From assembly GCF_029893365.1 (NCBI RefSeq), contig NZ_JARXUZ010000001.1, forward strand, positions 1,798,001 through 1,862,000: a stretch of 64,000 nucleotides of DNA, in the 5' to 3' direction. Shown one piece after another: positions 1-10,025 of this stretch. The notes beneath the pieces are model-generated. The model was not told the origin of the DNA. It was given only the letters and a program-made list of their open reading frames with translations, and did no database searches. The stretch is from Cryobacterium sp. CG_9.6 (GTDB lineage: Bacteria > Actinomycetota > Actinomycetes > Actinomycetales > Microbacteriaceae). Position 1 is the first letter of the stretch. Every line of letters begins with the position of its first letter. The position numbers and the translations under genes are program-made.

Positions 1-183
1 ACGAGCGCCTGTGTCGGACTCGGAATTTCCACTCCGGACCAGGTGCGCGAAATCCTGGGTTACGCCGATGGCGCCATCGTGGGTTCTGCCCTGGTGAAGG
101 CTCTTGCCGATGGTGGCGTCGCGGCCGTGGGCGAACTCGCCCAGGCGCTTTCTGAAGGTACTCGCGACATTCGCACGCTCTAG
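1..183 (+). CDS. trpA: Tryptophan synthase alpha chain, C-terminal fragment
   Basis: This is the last 60 codons of a gene that begins upstream of the window. Frame 1 is open to a TAG at 181-183. The translated tail contains GLGISTPDQVREIL and ADGAIVGSALVKAL, which match the C-terminal phosphate-binding region of the TrpA TIM barrel. TrpA cleaves indole-3-glycerol phosphate to indole and glyceraldehyde 3-phosphate. The product passes to TrpB, whose gene would be expected just upstream, outside the window. The next gene is lgt on the same strand, a trp-lgt order common in Actinobacteria. The family assignment is firm for so short a piece. Confidence 0.9.
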   Translation, partial: TSACVGLGISTPDQVREILGYADGAIVGSALVKALADGGVAAVGELAQALSEGTRDIRTL

Positions 184-186
184 AAT
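181..186 (+). promoter_or_regulatory. Possible -10 hexamer for lgt
   Basis: TAGAAT overlaps the trpA stop codon and lies about 85 nt before lgt. It fits the actinobacterial TANNNT -10 form. No good -35 is visible, so this is tentative. Confidence 0.25.
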
Positions 187-270
187 AAAAGAATTGGTCG
201 ACACCGGCTCCCGCTGGTTGTGCACAGCCGTGCGATCTCGCACCCCCCGGAAGGTAATACTGAGTTGTTT

Positions 271-1227
271 ATGCCCCTGAGCATCCCGAGTCCCGAGTGG
301 AGCTACGTTGACCTGGGGTGGTTCCGCATTCACGCGTATGCCCTGTGCATTCTGGCCGGAATCATTCTGGCGACAATGATCACCTCCCGTCGGCTCAGCT
401 CCCGCGGCGGCGAGCCGGGCGTCGTGTTGGATATTATTCTGTGGGCGGTCCCGCTCGGTATCGTCGGTGCCCGGGTGTACCACGTGCTGACGCACCCCGG
501 AGACTACTTCTACGACGGTGCTGATCTCTGGGACACGGTGAAGATTTGGGAGGGCGGCAACGCCATCTTCGGGTCCCTCATCGGTGGTGCCATCGGCGCG
601 TACATCGGTTGCCGACAGACCGGCATTCGATTCTGGTCCTTTGTAGACGCGGTCGCACCGGCGATGCTCATTGCTCAGGCAACCGGCCGCCTCGGTAACT
701 GGTTCAACCATGAGCTCTTCGGCGTACCGACCACACTTCCGTGGGGGCTACAGATCGAGGCGACCAACCCGGCCTATCCCGTCGGACTGCCGCCTGAGAC
801 CCTGTTTCACCCGACCTTCCTCTACGAGATGATCTGGAACGTCGTTGGCGTGTTCGTCATTCTCCTGATCGAACGCCGCATTAACATGCGCTGGGGCAAG
901 GCCTTCGCTGTTTACCTCATCTGGTACGGCTTGGGTCGGAGCTTCTTCGAGACGATCCGCATCGACCCGAGTGAAATCTTCTTCGGTATCCGCACCAACG
1001 TGTGGGCTGCCTACGGTGCAATCCTGCTCGGAATCATTATTTTCCTGGTTCAGCGTCGGGCTCATCTGGGACTGGAACTGAGTGTCTATGTGCCGGGTCG
1101 CGAATGGACAGCCGTTGTTCCTGAGGTAGGATCGCAGGATACTGATTCGGACCTTGAGAATCACGGCGATGATTCCGCTGGGGCCGATACTCTGAACGCA
1201 CCCACCGCCACAAGCACCCGCGGGTAG
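271..1227 (+). CDS. lgt: Prolipoprotein diacylglyceryl transferase
   Basis: This is an integral membrane enzyme that transfers diacylglycerol from phosphatidylglycerol to the lipobox cysteine of prolipoproteins, the first step of lipoprotein maturation. The protein is 318 aa. It has several hydrophobic segments, a GARVYHVLTHP segment, a GGNAIFGSLIGG segment and the family signature QATGRLGNWFNHELFG. About 50 polar C-terminal residues are probably a low-conservation tail. I chose ATG 271 (MPLSIPSPEW). A TTG at 265 has the better spacing to GGAAGG at 249-254, and an ATG at 220 would add an uncharacteristic leader. The lipoprotein encoded at 44114 is one likely substrate. Confidence 0.93.
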   Translation: MPLSIPSPEWSYVDLGWFRIHAYALCILAGIILATMITSRRLSSRGGEPGVVLDIILWAVPLGIVGARVYHVLTHPGDYFYDGADLWDTVKIWEGGNAIFGSLIGGAIGAYIGCRQTGIRFWSFVDAVAPAMLIAQATGRLGNWFNHELFGVPTTLPWGLQIEATNPAYPVGLPPETLFHPTFLYEMIWNVVGVFVILLIERRINMRWGKAFAVYLIWYGLGRSFFETIRIDPSEIFFGIRTNVWAAYGAILLGIIIFLVQRRAHLGLELSVYVPGREWTAVVPEVGSQDTDSDLENHGDDSAGADTLNAPTATSTRG

Positions 1228-1368
1228 CGCCTCAGCACCCACGCCACTCCGGCCAGGCTAAACCTGACGCCGGTGCACCTGCGCTCTTTGGCCAGGATTA
1301 CCGTGCATTATTTTTTCAGCGGGCCAGCGTTGTCCCTCCCTGCCAGTCACTTCGTGAGGACGGTCTCC

Positions 1369-4300
1369 ATGACGCAGAAAGCTCTCTCTTCAAAATTCAG
1401 TCTGATGCCTGCCAAGCAGGGTCTGTACGATCCTGCTGCTGAGCGTGACGCCTGCGGTCTGGCCATGGTGGCCACGCTGCGTGGTACTCCCGGGCACGAC
1501 ATTATTGTGTTGGCTCTGGACGCCCTCCGCAACCTCGAGCACCGCGGAGCCGTGGGCTCCGATGCGGGCACCGGTGACGGCGCTGGGATTGTCACGCAGG
1601 TTCCGGACGCCTTCCTGCGTGCGGTCACCGACTTTGACCTACCCGCTGCAGGACAGTACGCCGTCGGAAACGTCTTTCTCCCGATCGACCCAACGACGCG
1701 CACCGAGATCAAGCGTGCGATTAACCGCAAGGCGGGCGAGGAAAACCTCGACGTGCTCGGCTGGCGTGAGGTCCCGGTTCGACCCGATCAGCTCGGAAAC
1801 CTTGCCCGGGCCGCAATGCCGGCCATCCAGCAACTCTTCGTGCAGAGCCGTCTCACGGACGAAAGCGGTGAGACGGTCAGCGGAATCGCCCTTGACCGCC
1901 AGACCCTGCGCCTCCGCAAGCGGGCCGAGCGCGAACTGGACATGTATTTCCCGTCCCTGTCGTGTCGCACCCTGGTGTACAAGGGCATGGTGACGTCGCT
2001 GCAGCTGGAGCCGTTCTACCCTGATCTCTCCGACGCGCGGTTTGCTTCCACGCTCGCGCTCGTTCATTCACGCTACTCAACCAACACGTTCCCCTCCTGG
2101 CCGCTCGCGCAGCCGTTCCGCATGATTGCGCACAACGGTGAGATCAACACGGTGCAGGGAAACCGCAACTGGATGAGTGCCCGCCAGTCACAACTTGAAT
2201 CCGTTGAACTGGGTGACCTGACGCCACTGCTCCCGATCGTCACCCCCGGAGGCAGCGACTCCGCGTCCTTCGACGAGGTGGTGGAGCTGCTGAGCCTGTC
2301 GGGGCGTTCACTCCCGCACGCGGTCATGATGATGATGCCGGAAGCGTGGGAGAACCAGCCCGATCTCGACCCGCAGCGCCGCGACTTCTACGAATATCAC
2401 TCCATGCTGATGGAGCCGTGGGACGGACCCGCCGCGATCGTGTTTACCGACGGTGCACTCGTCGGTGCCACCCTTGACCGCAATGGTCTTCGTCCCGGTC
2501 GCTATCTCATCACCGATGACGGACTCGTTGTTCTCGCCAGCGAAATCGGTGTGCTGGACATCGACCCCAGCCGCGTCGTTCGCAAGGGCCGGTTGCGTCC
2601 CGGCAAAATGTTCCTCGTGGACACGGTTGCCGGTCGCATCATTGAAGATGACGAGATCAAGGACGAGCTCTCCGCCAGCAAGCCATGGGGGGAATGGCTT
2701 GACGCCGGACGCATCAACTTGAAAGACCTTCCCGAGCGCGAGCACATTGTGCACCCGCCGGCATCCGTTGTGCGTCGTCAGCGCACATTCGGCTATACCG
2801 AGGAAGAAGTTCGCATCCTGCTGGCACCCATGGCACGTACGGGAGGAGAACCCCTCGGCGCGATGGGCTCCGACGCTCCCATTGCCGTGCTGAGCGAGCG
2901 ACCGCGGCTCATGTTCGACTACTTCGCCCAGCAGTTCGCGCAGGTGACCAACCCACCGCTCGACTCGATTCGCGAGGAGGTCGTGACCTCACTCAAACTG
3001 GGCCTGGGGCCGGAGCGCAACCTTCTGCTGGCCGGACCCGAACACGCTCGCCAGGTTGTGCTTGATTTTCCGGTGATCGACAATGACGAACTCGCCAAAA
3101 TTCAGCACATCGACCCTGCGATTGGTGCACGCACGACCACAACCGTTCGTGGGCTGTATCGCTTCGAAGAGGGTCCTGATGCTCTCGCCAACCGCCTCGA
3201 TGCCCTCTGCCGCGAAGTGGATGATGCCATCGAGGCCGGCGCCCTGTTCATCGTGCTGTCGGACCGCGACTCCAATAAGGACCTCGCGCCAATCCCGTCG
3301 CTGCTCATGATCGCGGCAGTTCATCACCACCTCATCCGCACCGAAAACCGCATGAAGGTCGGCCTGATCGTGGAGGCCGGCGATGTACGCGAAGTGCACC
3401 ACGTGGCAACTCTTATTGGTTACGGCGCAAGTGCGGTCAACCCCTACCTCGCCATGGAAACCTGCGAGGACCTGGTGCGCAGCGGAATCATCACCAACGT
3501 CACGCCGGAAAAGGCCGTGACGAACGTGATCAAGGCGCTCGGCAAGGGTGTGCTCAAGATCATGTCCAAGATGGGGATCTCCACTGTCTCCTCGTATGCG
3601 GGTGCGCAGGCATTCGAAGCGGTGGGGCTTGGCCAGGCCTTCATTGACCAGTACTTCACCGGTACTACCAGCAAGCTCGGCGGAGTGGGCATCGACGTCA
3701 TCGCGGCTGAGAACCTGCAGCGTCACGCCATTGCCTATCCGATGGACGCGGCTGTGACCGTGCATGAGCGGCTTCTCAGCGGTGGCGAGTACCAGTGGCG
3801 TCGTGACGGTGCGCCTCACCTCTTCAACCCGGAAACCATTTTCCGGCTGCAGCACTCCACGCGCACGCGCAGTTATGACATTTTTCGTGAGTACACGAAG
3901 CTGATCGACGATCAGTCCGAATCGTTGATGACCCTGCGGGGCATGTTCACCTTCAACACCGGTGCGCGTCGTCCGATTCCGCTCGATGAGGTCGAGTCCG
4001 TGGCATCCATTGTGAAGCGCTTCTCCACGGGCGCGATGAGCTACGGTTCCATTTCACCCGAGGCCCATGAAACGCTTGCCATCGCCATGAACAGGCTCGG
4101 CGGTCGTTCCAACACCGGAGAGGGCGGCGAAGATCTGGATCGACTGCTCGACCCGGAACGTCGGAGCGCCGTCAAGCAGGTTGCGTCCGGTCGTTTCGGC
4201 GTCACCAGCATGTATTTGACCCACGCGGACGACATTCAGATCAAACTCGCTCAGGGTGCCAAGCCGGGCGAAGGCGGTCAGCTTCCCCCCACCAAGGTGT

Positions 4301-5946
4301 ATCCGTGGATCGCCCGTACGCGTAACGCAACGCCCGGAGTCGGACTCATCTCGCCGCCTCCTCACCACGACATCTACTCCATTGAAGACCTCAAACAGCT
4401 GATCTTCGACCTGAAACGCGCCAACCCCAAGGCCCGCATTCACACGAAACTCGTCAGTCAGTCCGGTATCGGTGCAGTAGCAGCCGGCGTTGCGAAAGCC
4501 CTGTCGGACGTTATCCTCATCAGCGGACACGACGGTGGAACGGGAGCGAGTCCGCTGAACTCGCTGAAGCACGCTGGTACTCCGTGGGAACTCGGACTGG
4601 CGGAAACCCAGCAAACACTCATGCTCAACGGCATGCGCAGCCGCGTTGTGGTGCAGGTCGACGGCCAACTGAAAACCGGTCGCGACGTCATCATCGGCGC
4701 CCTCCTCGGTGCGGAGGAATTCGGTTTCGCATCGGCTCCTCTGGTGGTTGAGGGTTGCATCATGATGCGGGTCTGTCACCTCGACACCTGCCCCGTGGGC
4801 GTTGCCACGCAGAACCCTGAACTGCGCAAGCGCTTCACCGGGCAGGCGGAGCATGTCATTAACTTCTTCGAGTTCATCGCCCAGGAGGTTCGCGAGTATC
4901 TGGCGGAGTTCGGCTTCCGCAGCCTTGACGACGTGATTGGGCACCGTGAGCTGCTCGACGTCAACCGTGCCATGAAGCACTGGAAGGCATCGGGACTCGA
5001 TCTCACACCCATCCTCGTGGGCCCCGACTTCTCCGAGTCGGAGCCGCGCCAGCACCAGCGCGATCAGGAGCATGAGCTGGAGCTTCACTTCGATAATGAA
5101 CTGATTCGGCAAAGCGCCAGCGTGCTCGAGCATGGTGGACAGGTCAAGATTGATCTGCCGATCCGCAACACCGAGCGTGCCGTGGGAACAATGCTCGGCC
5201 ATGAGGTCACTCTGCGCTACGGTCAGCATGGACTGCCGAGCGGCTCCATCGAGGTTTCGTTGACCGGATCCGCTGGCCAATCGTTCGGCGCTTTCCTTCC
5301 GAGTGGCATCACCTTGAGGCTCGAGGGCGACTCCAACGACTATGTGGGCAAGGGGCTCTCGGGCGGCCAGATCGTTGTCCTGCCGGACCGCAGCAGCGTG
5401 TTCCCGGCCGAAGATAACGTGATTGCCGGAAACGTCATCGGCTACGGTGCCACGCAGGGCAGCATGTTTATTCGCGGCATGGTGGGCGAGCGATTCCTGG
5501 TGCGTAACTCCGGTGCGACCGCGGTCGTGGAGGGTGTGGGTGACCACGCTCTGGAGTACATGACCGGCGGTCTGGCCGTCATCCTCGGCAGCACCGGGCG
5601 CAACCTCGGAGCAGGCATGTCGGGAGGCACCGCGTACATTTACGGGCTCGACCCGCAGCTGGTCAACTCCACAGCACTCGACTCTGGAGAGCTGATGCTG
5701 TCGGTGCTCGGAAGCGCGGACCGAGAAATCGTGCAAGACCTGTTGGAGCAACACCGCGACCAGACCGGGTCAGCCCTGGCGGTGCGGATGCTCTCCAACC
5801 TAGAAGAGACCATGAACACGTTCGTCAAGGTGCTGCCGCGTGACTACGCGGCCGTGCTGGCGACCCGACAGTCCGCCATTGACGAAGGACTTGATCCCGA
5901 CGGCGACGTTGTGTGGAACCGAATTTTGGAGGTAACCAATGGCTGA
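1369..5946 (+). CDS. gltB: Glutamate synthase (NADPH) large subunit
   Basis: The large GOGAT subunit hydrolyses glutamine and transfers the ammonia to 2-oxoglutarate, giving glutamate. The protein is 1525 aa from ATG 1369, which has GTGAGGA at 1354-1360 as a ribosome site; the frame is open back to 1273. A short propeptide precedes the presumed catalytic Cys29 ([10 protein letters not shown]), typical of class II glutamine amidotransferases that are processed to expose Cys1. The central and FMN-binding synthase domains follow. A 3Fe-4S motif C-x5-C-x4-C ([15 protein letters not shown]) is visible, and a glycine-rich GXGXG beta-helix domain ends the protein. The 141 bases between lgt and this start hold no gene. 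It overlaps gltD by 8 nt, so translation is probably coupled. Confidence 0.96.
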   Translation: MTQKALSSKFSLMPAKQGLYDPAAERDACGLAMVATLRGTPGHDIIVLALDALRNLEHRGAVGSDAGTGDGAGIVTQVPDAFLRAVTDFDLPAAGQYAVGNVFLPIDPTTRTEIKRAINRKAGEENLDVLGWREVPVRPDQLGNLARAAMPAIQQLFVQSRLTDESGETVSGIALDRQTLRLRKRAERELDMYFPSLSCRTLVYKGMVTSLQLEPFYPDLSDARFASTLALVHSRYSTNTFPSWPLAQPFRMIAHNGEINTVQGNRNWMSARQSQLESVELGDLTPLLPIVTPGGSDSASFDEVVELLSLSGRSLPHAVMMMMPEAWENQPDLDPQRRDFYEYHSMLMEPWDGPAAIVFTDGALVGATLDRNGLRPGRYLITDDGLVVLASEIGVLDIDPSRVVRKGRLRPGKMFLVDTVAGRIIEDDEIKDELSASKPWGEWLDAGRINLKDLPEREHIVHPPASVVRRQRTFGYTEEEVRILLAPMARTGGEPLGAMGSDAPIAVLSERPRLMFDYFAQQFAQVTNPPLDSIREEVVTSLKLGLGPERNLLLAGPEHARQVVLDFPVIDNDELAKIQHIDPAIGARTTTTVRGLYRFEEGPDALANRLDALCREVDDAIEAGALFIVLSDRDSNKDLAPIPSLLMIAAVHHHLIRTENRMKVGLIVEAGDVREVHHVATLIGYGASAVNPYLAMETCEDLVRSGIITNVTPEKAVTNVIKALGKGVLKIMSKMGISTVSSYAGAQAFEAVGLGQAFIDQYFTGTTSKLGGVGIDVIAAENLQRHAIAYPMDAAVTVHERLLSGGEYQWRRDGAPHLFNPETIFRLQHSTRTRSYDIFREYTKLIDDQSESLMTLRGMFTFNTGARRPIPLDEVESVASIVKRFSTGAMSYGSISPEAHETLAIAMNRLGGRSNTGEGGEDLDRLLDPERRSAVKQVASGRFGVTSMYLTHADDIQIKLAQGAKPGEGGQLPPTKVYPWIARTRNATPGVGLISPPPHHDIYSIEDLKQLIFDLKRANPKARIHTKLVSQSGIGAVAAGVAKALSDVILISGHDGGTGASPLNSLKHAGTPWELGLAETQQTLMLNGMRSRVVVQVDGQLKTGRDVIIGALLGAEEFGFASAPLVVEGCIMMRVCHLDTCPVGVATQNPELRKRFTGQAEHVINFFEFIAQEVREYLAEFGFRSLDDVIGHRELLDVNRAMKHWKASGLDLTPILVGPDFSESEPRQHQRDQEHELELHFDNELIRQSASVLEHGGQVKIDLPIRNTERAVGTMLGHEVTLRYGQHGLPSGSIEVSLTGSAGQSFGAFLPSGITLRLEGDSNDYVGKGLSGGQIVVLPDRSSVFPAEDNVIAGNVIGYGATQGSMFIRGMVGERFLVRNSGATAVVEGVGDHALEYMTGGLAVILGSTGRNLGAGMSGGTAYIYGLDPQLVNSTALDSGELMLSVLGSADREIVQDLLEQHRDQTGSALAVRMLSNLEETMNTFVKVLPRDYAAVLATRQSAIDEGLDPDGDVVWNRILEVTNG

Positions 5947-7396
5947 TCCGAAGGGATTCCTGAAAACCGCCGAGCGTGAGCTTCCGGCCCGTCGGCCGGT
6001 ATCGATCCGCTTGATGGACTGGAAAGAGGTTTACGAGCAGGGTGATTCCGCTGTGCTCAAGCGTCAGGCCGGACGCTGCATGGATTGTGGCGTCCCGTTC
6101 TGTCACCAGGGATGCCCGCTGGGCAACCTGATTCCGGAGTGGAACGATCTGGTGTGGCGTGACGAGGGCCGTCAGGCCATCGAACGTTTGCACGCCACGA
6201 ACAACTTCCCGGAATTCACGGGTCGGCTCTGCCCCGCTCCCTGCGAATCGTCCTGCGTGCTGGGTATCAATCAGCCTGCCGTCACAATCAAGCAGGTTGA
6301 GGTGTCGATCATTGATCAGGCCTTCGCTAAGGGGTGGGTGCAGCCTCAGCCGCCCGGCCGCCTGACCGGAAAGACGGTTGCCGTTGTGGGCTCCGGCCCG
6401 GCCGGCCTCGCCGCCGCGCAGCAGCTCACGCGTGCCGGTCACACGGTGGCCGTGTTCGAACGGGAAGACCGCATCGGCGGCTTGTTGCGTTACGGAATCC
6501 CCGACTTCAAGATGGAAAAGAAGCACGTGGAGCTTCGCCTCGCGCAGATGACCGCGGAAGGAACCCGGTTCCGCGCGGGCGTCAATATCGGCGTCGACAT
6601 CACGTGGGACGACCTTCGAGCGCGCTACGACGCAGTCGTGGTGGCTACGGGTTCCATGGTGCCCCGAGACCTGCCGATTCCGGGACGCGACCTTCCGGGC
6701 GTGCACTTTGCCATGGAATACCTTGTTCAGCAGAACAAGATCGGTGCCGGTGGCAGCATCGCAGACCAGATCACCGCCGAGGGTAAGCATGTGGTGGTGT
6801 TGGGCGGTGGCGACACCGGAGCGGACTGTATCGGAACAGCGCATCGTCAGATGGCGGCATCCGTTACGAACCTCGCGATCGGCAAGCAGCCGGGACACGA
6901 GCGTCCGGCCAGCCAGCCCTGGCCCATGTCGCCGACACTCTTCGAAGTGGCGAGCGCGCACGAAGAGGGTGGCACCCGCGAATACCTGGCATCGACGGTC
7001 GAATTCCTGTCGAACGATGTCGGAGAGGTGCGGGCAATCCGAATCGCCGAGACCGAGTACCTGGATGGGCGTCGGGTCCCCAAGGCCGGAACCGAACGGG
7101 AAATTCCGGCTGATCTCGTGCTTCTTGCGCTCGGATTCACGGGCCCCGAGGCCAGCGAGTTGCAGCATCAGCTCAAACTCCCGTTCTCGGACCGCGGAAC
7201 TGTCGAACGTGGAACGGACTACCAGACCAGCCACGAGGGAGTCTTCGTCGCCGGAGACGCCGGTCGTGGGCAGTCACTGATCGTGTGGGCAATTGCCGAA
7301 GGGCGCGCCGCGGCCGCAGCAGTGGACACCTTCCTCGAGGGAAAGACGCAGCTGCCGTCGCCGGTGAAGCCCACTGACCGGCCCTTCGCTCTGTAA
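5939..7396 (+). CDS. gltD: Glutamate synthase small subunit
   Basis: The 485-aa NADPH-oxidising beta subunit feeds electrons to GltB. N-terminal cysteine clusters ([17 protein letters not shown] and CPAPCESSC) provide the 4Fe-4S ligands. [14 protein letters not shown] motif near residue 150 binds FAD and a GGGDTGADC motif near residue 285 binds NADPH. The gene begins inside the end of gltB (ATGGCTGA overlap), and the two form one operon. An 87-base gap holding no gene separates it from pyk. Confidence 0.96.
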   Translation: MADPKGFLKTAERELPARRPVSIRLMDWKEVYEQGDSAVLKRQAGRCMDCGVPFCHQGCPLGNLIPEWNDLVWRDEGRQAIERLHATNNFPEFTGRLCPAPCESSCVLGINQPAVTIKQVEVSIIDQAFAKGWVQPQPPGRLTGKTVAVVGSGPAGLAAAQQLTRAGHTVAVFEREDRIGGLLRYGIPDFKMEKKHVELRLAQMTAEGTRFRAGVNIGVDITWDDLRARYDAVVVATGSMVPRDLPIPGRDLPGVHFAMEYLVQQNKIGAGGSIADQITAEGKHVVVLGGGDTGADCIGTAHRQMAASVTNLAIGKQPGHERPASQPWPMSPTLFEVASAHEEGGTREYLASTVEFLSNDVGEVRAIRIAETEYLDGRRVPKAGTEREIPADLVLLALGFTGPEASELQHQLKLPFSDRGTVERGTDYQTSHEGVFVAGDAGRGQSLIVWAIAEGRAAAAAVDTFLEGKTQLPSPVKPTDRPFAL

Positions 7397-7483
7397 TTCC
7401 TTCCCCGCCTCACCCCGTCCTTTCGTTTTTTTAGAACAGAGTCACAATGCGCCTCACGGCGCGGAAACCGGAGATCTTCAAGC

Positions 7484-8929
7484 ATGAGACGCGCGAAAAT
7501 TGTCGCCACCCTCGGGCCGGCAGCTGCCAGCTACGAGCAGATCAGGGCGCTCATCGACGCGGGCGTTGACGTCTGCCGTATGAACCTCAGTCACGGCAGC
7601 TACCAGGTGCACGAGAGCGTCTACGCCAACGTGCGGAAGGCAGCCAACGACTCCGGTCGTGCTGTGGCCGTGATGGTTGACCTGCAGGGCCCGAAGATTC
7701 GCCTCGGTAAGTTCGAGGGTGGTCCGTACCTGCTCGCGGTCGGCGACATCTTCAAGATCACCACCGAAGACGTGCTGGGTACCAAGGAGCTCTCCGGAAC
7801 CACGTTCAAGGGCTTGCCCCACGACGTGAAGCCCGGCGACTTTCTGCTGATCGATGATGGCAAGGTCAAGGTTCAGGTCGTCGAAACAGATGGCGTCGTG
7901 GTGACAACCACCGTGATCGTTGCCGGCCCCGTCTCCAACAACAAGGGCATCAACCTGCCCGGCGTTGCGGTCAACGTTCCGGCTCTGTCGGAGAAGGACG
8001 AAGCCGACCTGCGTTGGGGCCTCCGCCTGGGCGCCGATCTTATCGCGCTGTCCTTCGTTCGCGACGCTGCCGACATCACTCGGGTGCACGAGATCATGGC
8101 CGAAGAAGGTCGTCGTGTTCCCGTGATCGCAAAGATCGAAAAGCCGCAGGCCGTTGAGAACCTTGAGGAGATCATCGACGCGTTCGACTCGATCATGGTT
8201 GCTCGCGGAGATCTGGGCGTGGAACTGCCCCTGGAGGCCGTCCCGATCGTGCAGAAGCGCGCGGTGGAGATTGCTCGGCGCATGGCGAAGCCCGTTATCG
8301 TGGCCACGCAGATGCTCGAATCCATGATTTTGAGCCCTGTTCCCACGCGGGCTGAGACCTCCGACGTGGCCAACGCCGTGCTCGATGGGGCCGACGCCGT
8401 CATGCTCAGCGGTGAAACAAGCGTGGGGGAGTACCCGGTTGTCACGGTGCAGACCATGGCACGGATCGTCGAATCCACCGAGGAGCACGGGCTGGAGCGT
8501 ATTGGCAAGCTCACGAACCGTCCCCGCACCCAGGGCGGGGCGATCACTCTTGCCGCGATTGAGGTCGCGGAATTCGTTGAGGCCAAGTTCCTCTGCATCT
8601 TCACCGAGTCCGGTGACTCGGCGCGCCGCATGTCACGTTTGCGTTCGAAGATTCCCATGCTGGCCTTCACGCCCGAACCGAGTATCCGTCGTCGTCTCGC
8701 CCTGACCTGGGGCGTGCAGACGTACCTGGTTGACCGGGTGACCCACACGGACGAGATGTTTGGTCAGGTTGACGACATTCTGCTGGGCCAGGGTCTGGCA
8801 GAGGTGGGGGACAAGGTGGTCGTGATCTCCGGTTCCCCTCCCGGAATCGTGGGTTCCACCAATGACATTCGCGTGCACCGCGTGGGCGACGCCCACAACG
8901 AGGTAGCACCCGCGTATGTGAAGCAGTAG
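7484..8929 (+). CDS. pyk: Pyruvate kinase
   Basis: The 481-aa enzyme makes pyruvate and ATP from phosphoenolpyruvate and ADP. Visible family segments are the N-terminal RRAKIVATLGPA, MVDLQGPKIRLG, the catalytic KIEKPQAVENLEEI region, the metal-binding VARGDLGVELPLE and the MLSGETSVGEYP loop. The C-terminal allosteric domain is present and length is normal. Start ATG 7484 has a GGAG at about 7470, with long spacing. A strong terminator follows at 8958, so it is probably the last gene of its transcript. Confidence 0.96.
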   Translation: MRRAKIVATLGPAAASYEQIRALIDAGVDVCRMNLSHGSYQVHESVYANVRKAANDSGRAVAVMVDLQGPKIRLGKFEGGPYLLAVGDIFKITTEDVLGTKELSGTTFKGLPHDVKPGDFLLIDDGKVKVQVVETDGVVVTTTVIVAGPVSNNKGINLPGVAVNVPALSEKDEADLRWGLRLGADLIALSFVRDAADITRVHEIMAEEGRRVPVIAKIEKPQAVENLEEIIDAFDSIMVARGDLGVELPLEAVPIVQKRAVEIARRMAKPVIVATQMLESMILSPVPTRAETSDVANAVLDGADAVMLSGETSVGEYPVVTVQTMARIVESTEEHGLERIGKLTNRPRTQGGAITLAAIEVAEFVEAKFLCIFTESGDSARRMSRLRSKIPMLAFTPEPSIRRRLALTWGVQTYLVDRVTHTDEMFGQVDDILLGQGLAEVGDKVVVISGSPPGIVGSTNDIRVHRVGDAHNEVAPAYVKQ

Positions 8930-8957
8930 CGCCACCCACTCGTCACCCGACAGAAAG

Positions 8958-8990
8958 CCCCGCCTGCGTCCCAGACGCAGGCGGGGATTT
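8958..8990 (+). terminator. Rho-independent terminator after pyk
   Basis: A perfect 13-bp GC-rich stem (8958-8970 pairing with 8974-8986) with a 3-nt loop is followed by ATTT. The T tract is short, but position 28 bp after the pyk stop supports termination. Confidence 0.8.
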
Positions 8991-9149
8991 CTGGTGAGAG
9001 TGCCTAACCTGCTGCCGAACGCGTGTCGGCGCTTCGCCCGCACCTCTTTTTTGCGCGAAACTCGCCGGGACGCACGCGTTATCAACAGACAAATTTTTAC
9101 GTCGTCAGGGTGAACAAGCCCGGCGGACCCGCCTCAGACGCTGGTGAAT

Positions 9150-9184
9150 AAAAAAAGAAAACCCCCGCCTCAGCAGGGGTTTTC
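9150..9184 (-). terminator. Terminator of the tRNA-Leu gene
   Basis: Read on the minus strand, a stem (9176-9184 with 9157-9165) is followed by seven T residues (complement of A at 9150-9156). It sits about 15 nt past the tRNA 3' end. Confidence 0.8.
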
Positions 9185-9198
9185 TTCTTATTGTGTCG

Positions 9199-9281
9199 TA
9201 CCGGTGGTGGGACTCGAACCCACACGTCCTTGCGAACAAAGCATTTTGAGTGCTCCGCGTCTGCCATTCCGCCACACCGGC
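9199..9281 (-). tRNA. tRNA-Leu (anticodon CAA)
   Basis: The minus strand folds into a class II tRNA of 83 nt. The acceptor stem is GCCGGTG with CACCGGT, which gives a G1-U72 wobble, and the discriminator is A. A D-arm containing TGGCGGAATGGCAGACGC follows. The anticodon stem AGCA/TGCT has loop CTCAAAA, so the anticodon is CAA and it reads UUG. The long variable arm contains TGTTCGCAAGGACG and the T-arm contains GGGTTCGAGTCCC. The CCA end is not encoded. Only bases 9282-9319 separate it from the divergent pdtaR gene. Confidence 0.93.
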
Positions 9282-9306
9282 TCACATCTACTTGTCCAGA
9301 ATACCG

Positions 9307-9312
9307 TAGGCT
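9307..9312 (+). promoter_or_regulatory. -10 hexamer of pdtaR, leaderless type
   Basis: TAGGCT ends 7 nt before the GTG at 9320. No Shine-Dalgarno sequence lies between, so transcription would begin at or next to the start codon. Confidence 0.5.
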
Positions 9313-9319
9313 TTTGGGC

Positions 9320-9925
9320 GTGACCGACCAAGACAGCACCCCCACCCCTCCCCGCCGCGTTGTCGTCGCGGAGGACGAGTCCCTTATCCGTCTCGACATC
9401 GTCGAAATTCTCCGTGACAACGGCTTCGAAGTCGTGGGCGAAGCTGGCGACGGAGAGACTGCCGTCGCGCTGGCACGCGAGCTGCGACCTGACCTCGTGA
9501 TCATGGACGTGAAGATGCCCCAGCTTGACGGGATCAGTGCCGCCGAGCGCCTCTCGAAGGAGCACATCGCCCCCGTCGTGCTGCTGACGGCGTTTAGCCA
9601 GAAAGAGCTCGTGGAGCGAGCCACTGAGGCCGGGGCGCTGGCCTACGTGGTGAAACCCTTCACCCCGAACGACCTGCTGCCCGCGATCGAGATTGCCCTC
9701 TCGCGCTACAGCCAGATCATCACACTCGAGGCCGAGGTTGCCGACCTGGTGGAGCGATTTGAGACTCGTAAGCTCGTGGACCGCGCCAAGGGCCTCCTGA
9801 ACGAGAAGATGGGCCTGACTGAGCCCGAGGCGTTCCGCTGGATCCAGAAGGCCTCCATGGACCGCCGTCTGACCATGCACGATGTGTCGCAGGCGATCAT
9901 CGAGCAGCTCAGCGCTAAGAAGTAG
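9320..9925 (+). CDS. pdtaR: ANTAR-domain response regulator, PdtaR type
   Basis: This is a two-component receiver fused to an RNA-binding ANTAR domain. Such proteins act as transcription antiterminators, binding dual hexaloop RNA when phosphorylated. The 201-aa protein has a receiver domain at about residues 12-130 with acidic residues near EDE and phospho-acceptor Asp63 (IMDVKMPQLD). The conserved K of VVKPF follows. A coiled segment leads to the ANTAR domain at about 140-195 (AKGLLNEKMGLTEPEAFRWIQ). The start is GTG 9320; the frame is open further upstream through the tRNA gene, which cannot be coding. Its usual histidine kinase partner PdtaS is not in the window. The gene ends in the unusual repeat described at 9906. 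Confidence 0.9.
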   Translation: MTDQDSTPTPPRRVVVAEDESLIRLDIVEILRDNGFEVVGEAGDGETAVALARELRPDLVIMDVKMPQLDGISAAERLSKEHIAPVVLLTAFSQKELVERATEAGALAYVVKPFTPNDLLPAIEIALSRYSQIITLEAEVADLVERFETRKLVDRAKGLLNEKMGLTEPEAFRWIQKASMDRRLTMHDVSQAIIEQLSAKK

Positions 9926-9970
9926 CTCAGCGCCAACGAGTAGCTCAGCGCTAAGAAATAGCTCAGTGCT
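9906..9970 (+). repeat. 18-bp tandem repeat across the pdtaR stop codon
   Basis: Units at 9906-9923, 9924-9941 and 9942-9959 are near identical, and a partial unit ends near 9970. Each unit is six codons and keeps the pdtaR frame. The sequence reads LSAKK-stop, LSANE-stop, LSAKK-stop, then LSALAMKQG. All three stops are TAG. The extra copies look like a recent local duplication of the gene end. Confidence 0.85.
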
Positions 9971-9977
9971 CTCGCTA

Positions 9978-10025
9978 TGAAACAGGGGTTGACCTCGCCA
10001 CGTGGCGAGGTCAACCCCTGTTTCA
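9978..10025. terminator. 48-bp perfect palindrome between convergent genes
   Basis: Arms 9978-10001 and 10002-10025 are exact reverse complements with a CACGTG centre. It lies between pdtaR and the convergent thioesterase gene and includes the latter's TGA. There is no T tract, so it may terminate both transcripts with help or only stabilise the RNA ends. Confidence 0.7.

Noticed and set aside
4054..5754. A 566-codon open frame on the minus strand inside gltB
   Set aside because: It is fully antisense to a well-conserved gene and its translation has no recognisable domain. Long antisense frames are common in high-GC DNA.
5825..7234. A 469-codon minus-strand frame covering gltD
   Set aside because: Its amino-acid composition is unlike a folded protein (rich in His, Arg and Gly) and it lies opposite the conserved gltD frame.
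7478..8488. A 336-codon minus-strand frame inside pyk
   Set aside because: It is a shadow of the pyk reading frame with no motif or ribosome site.
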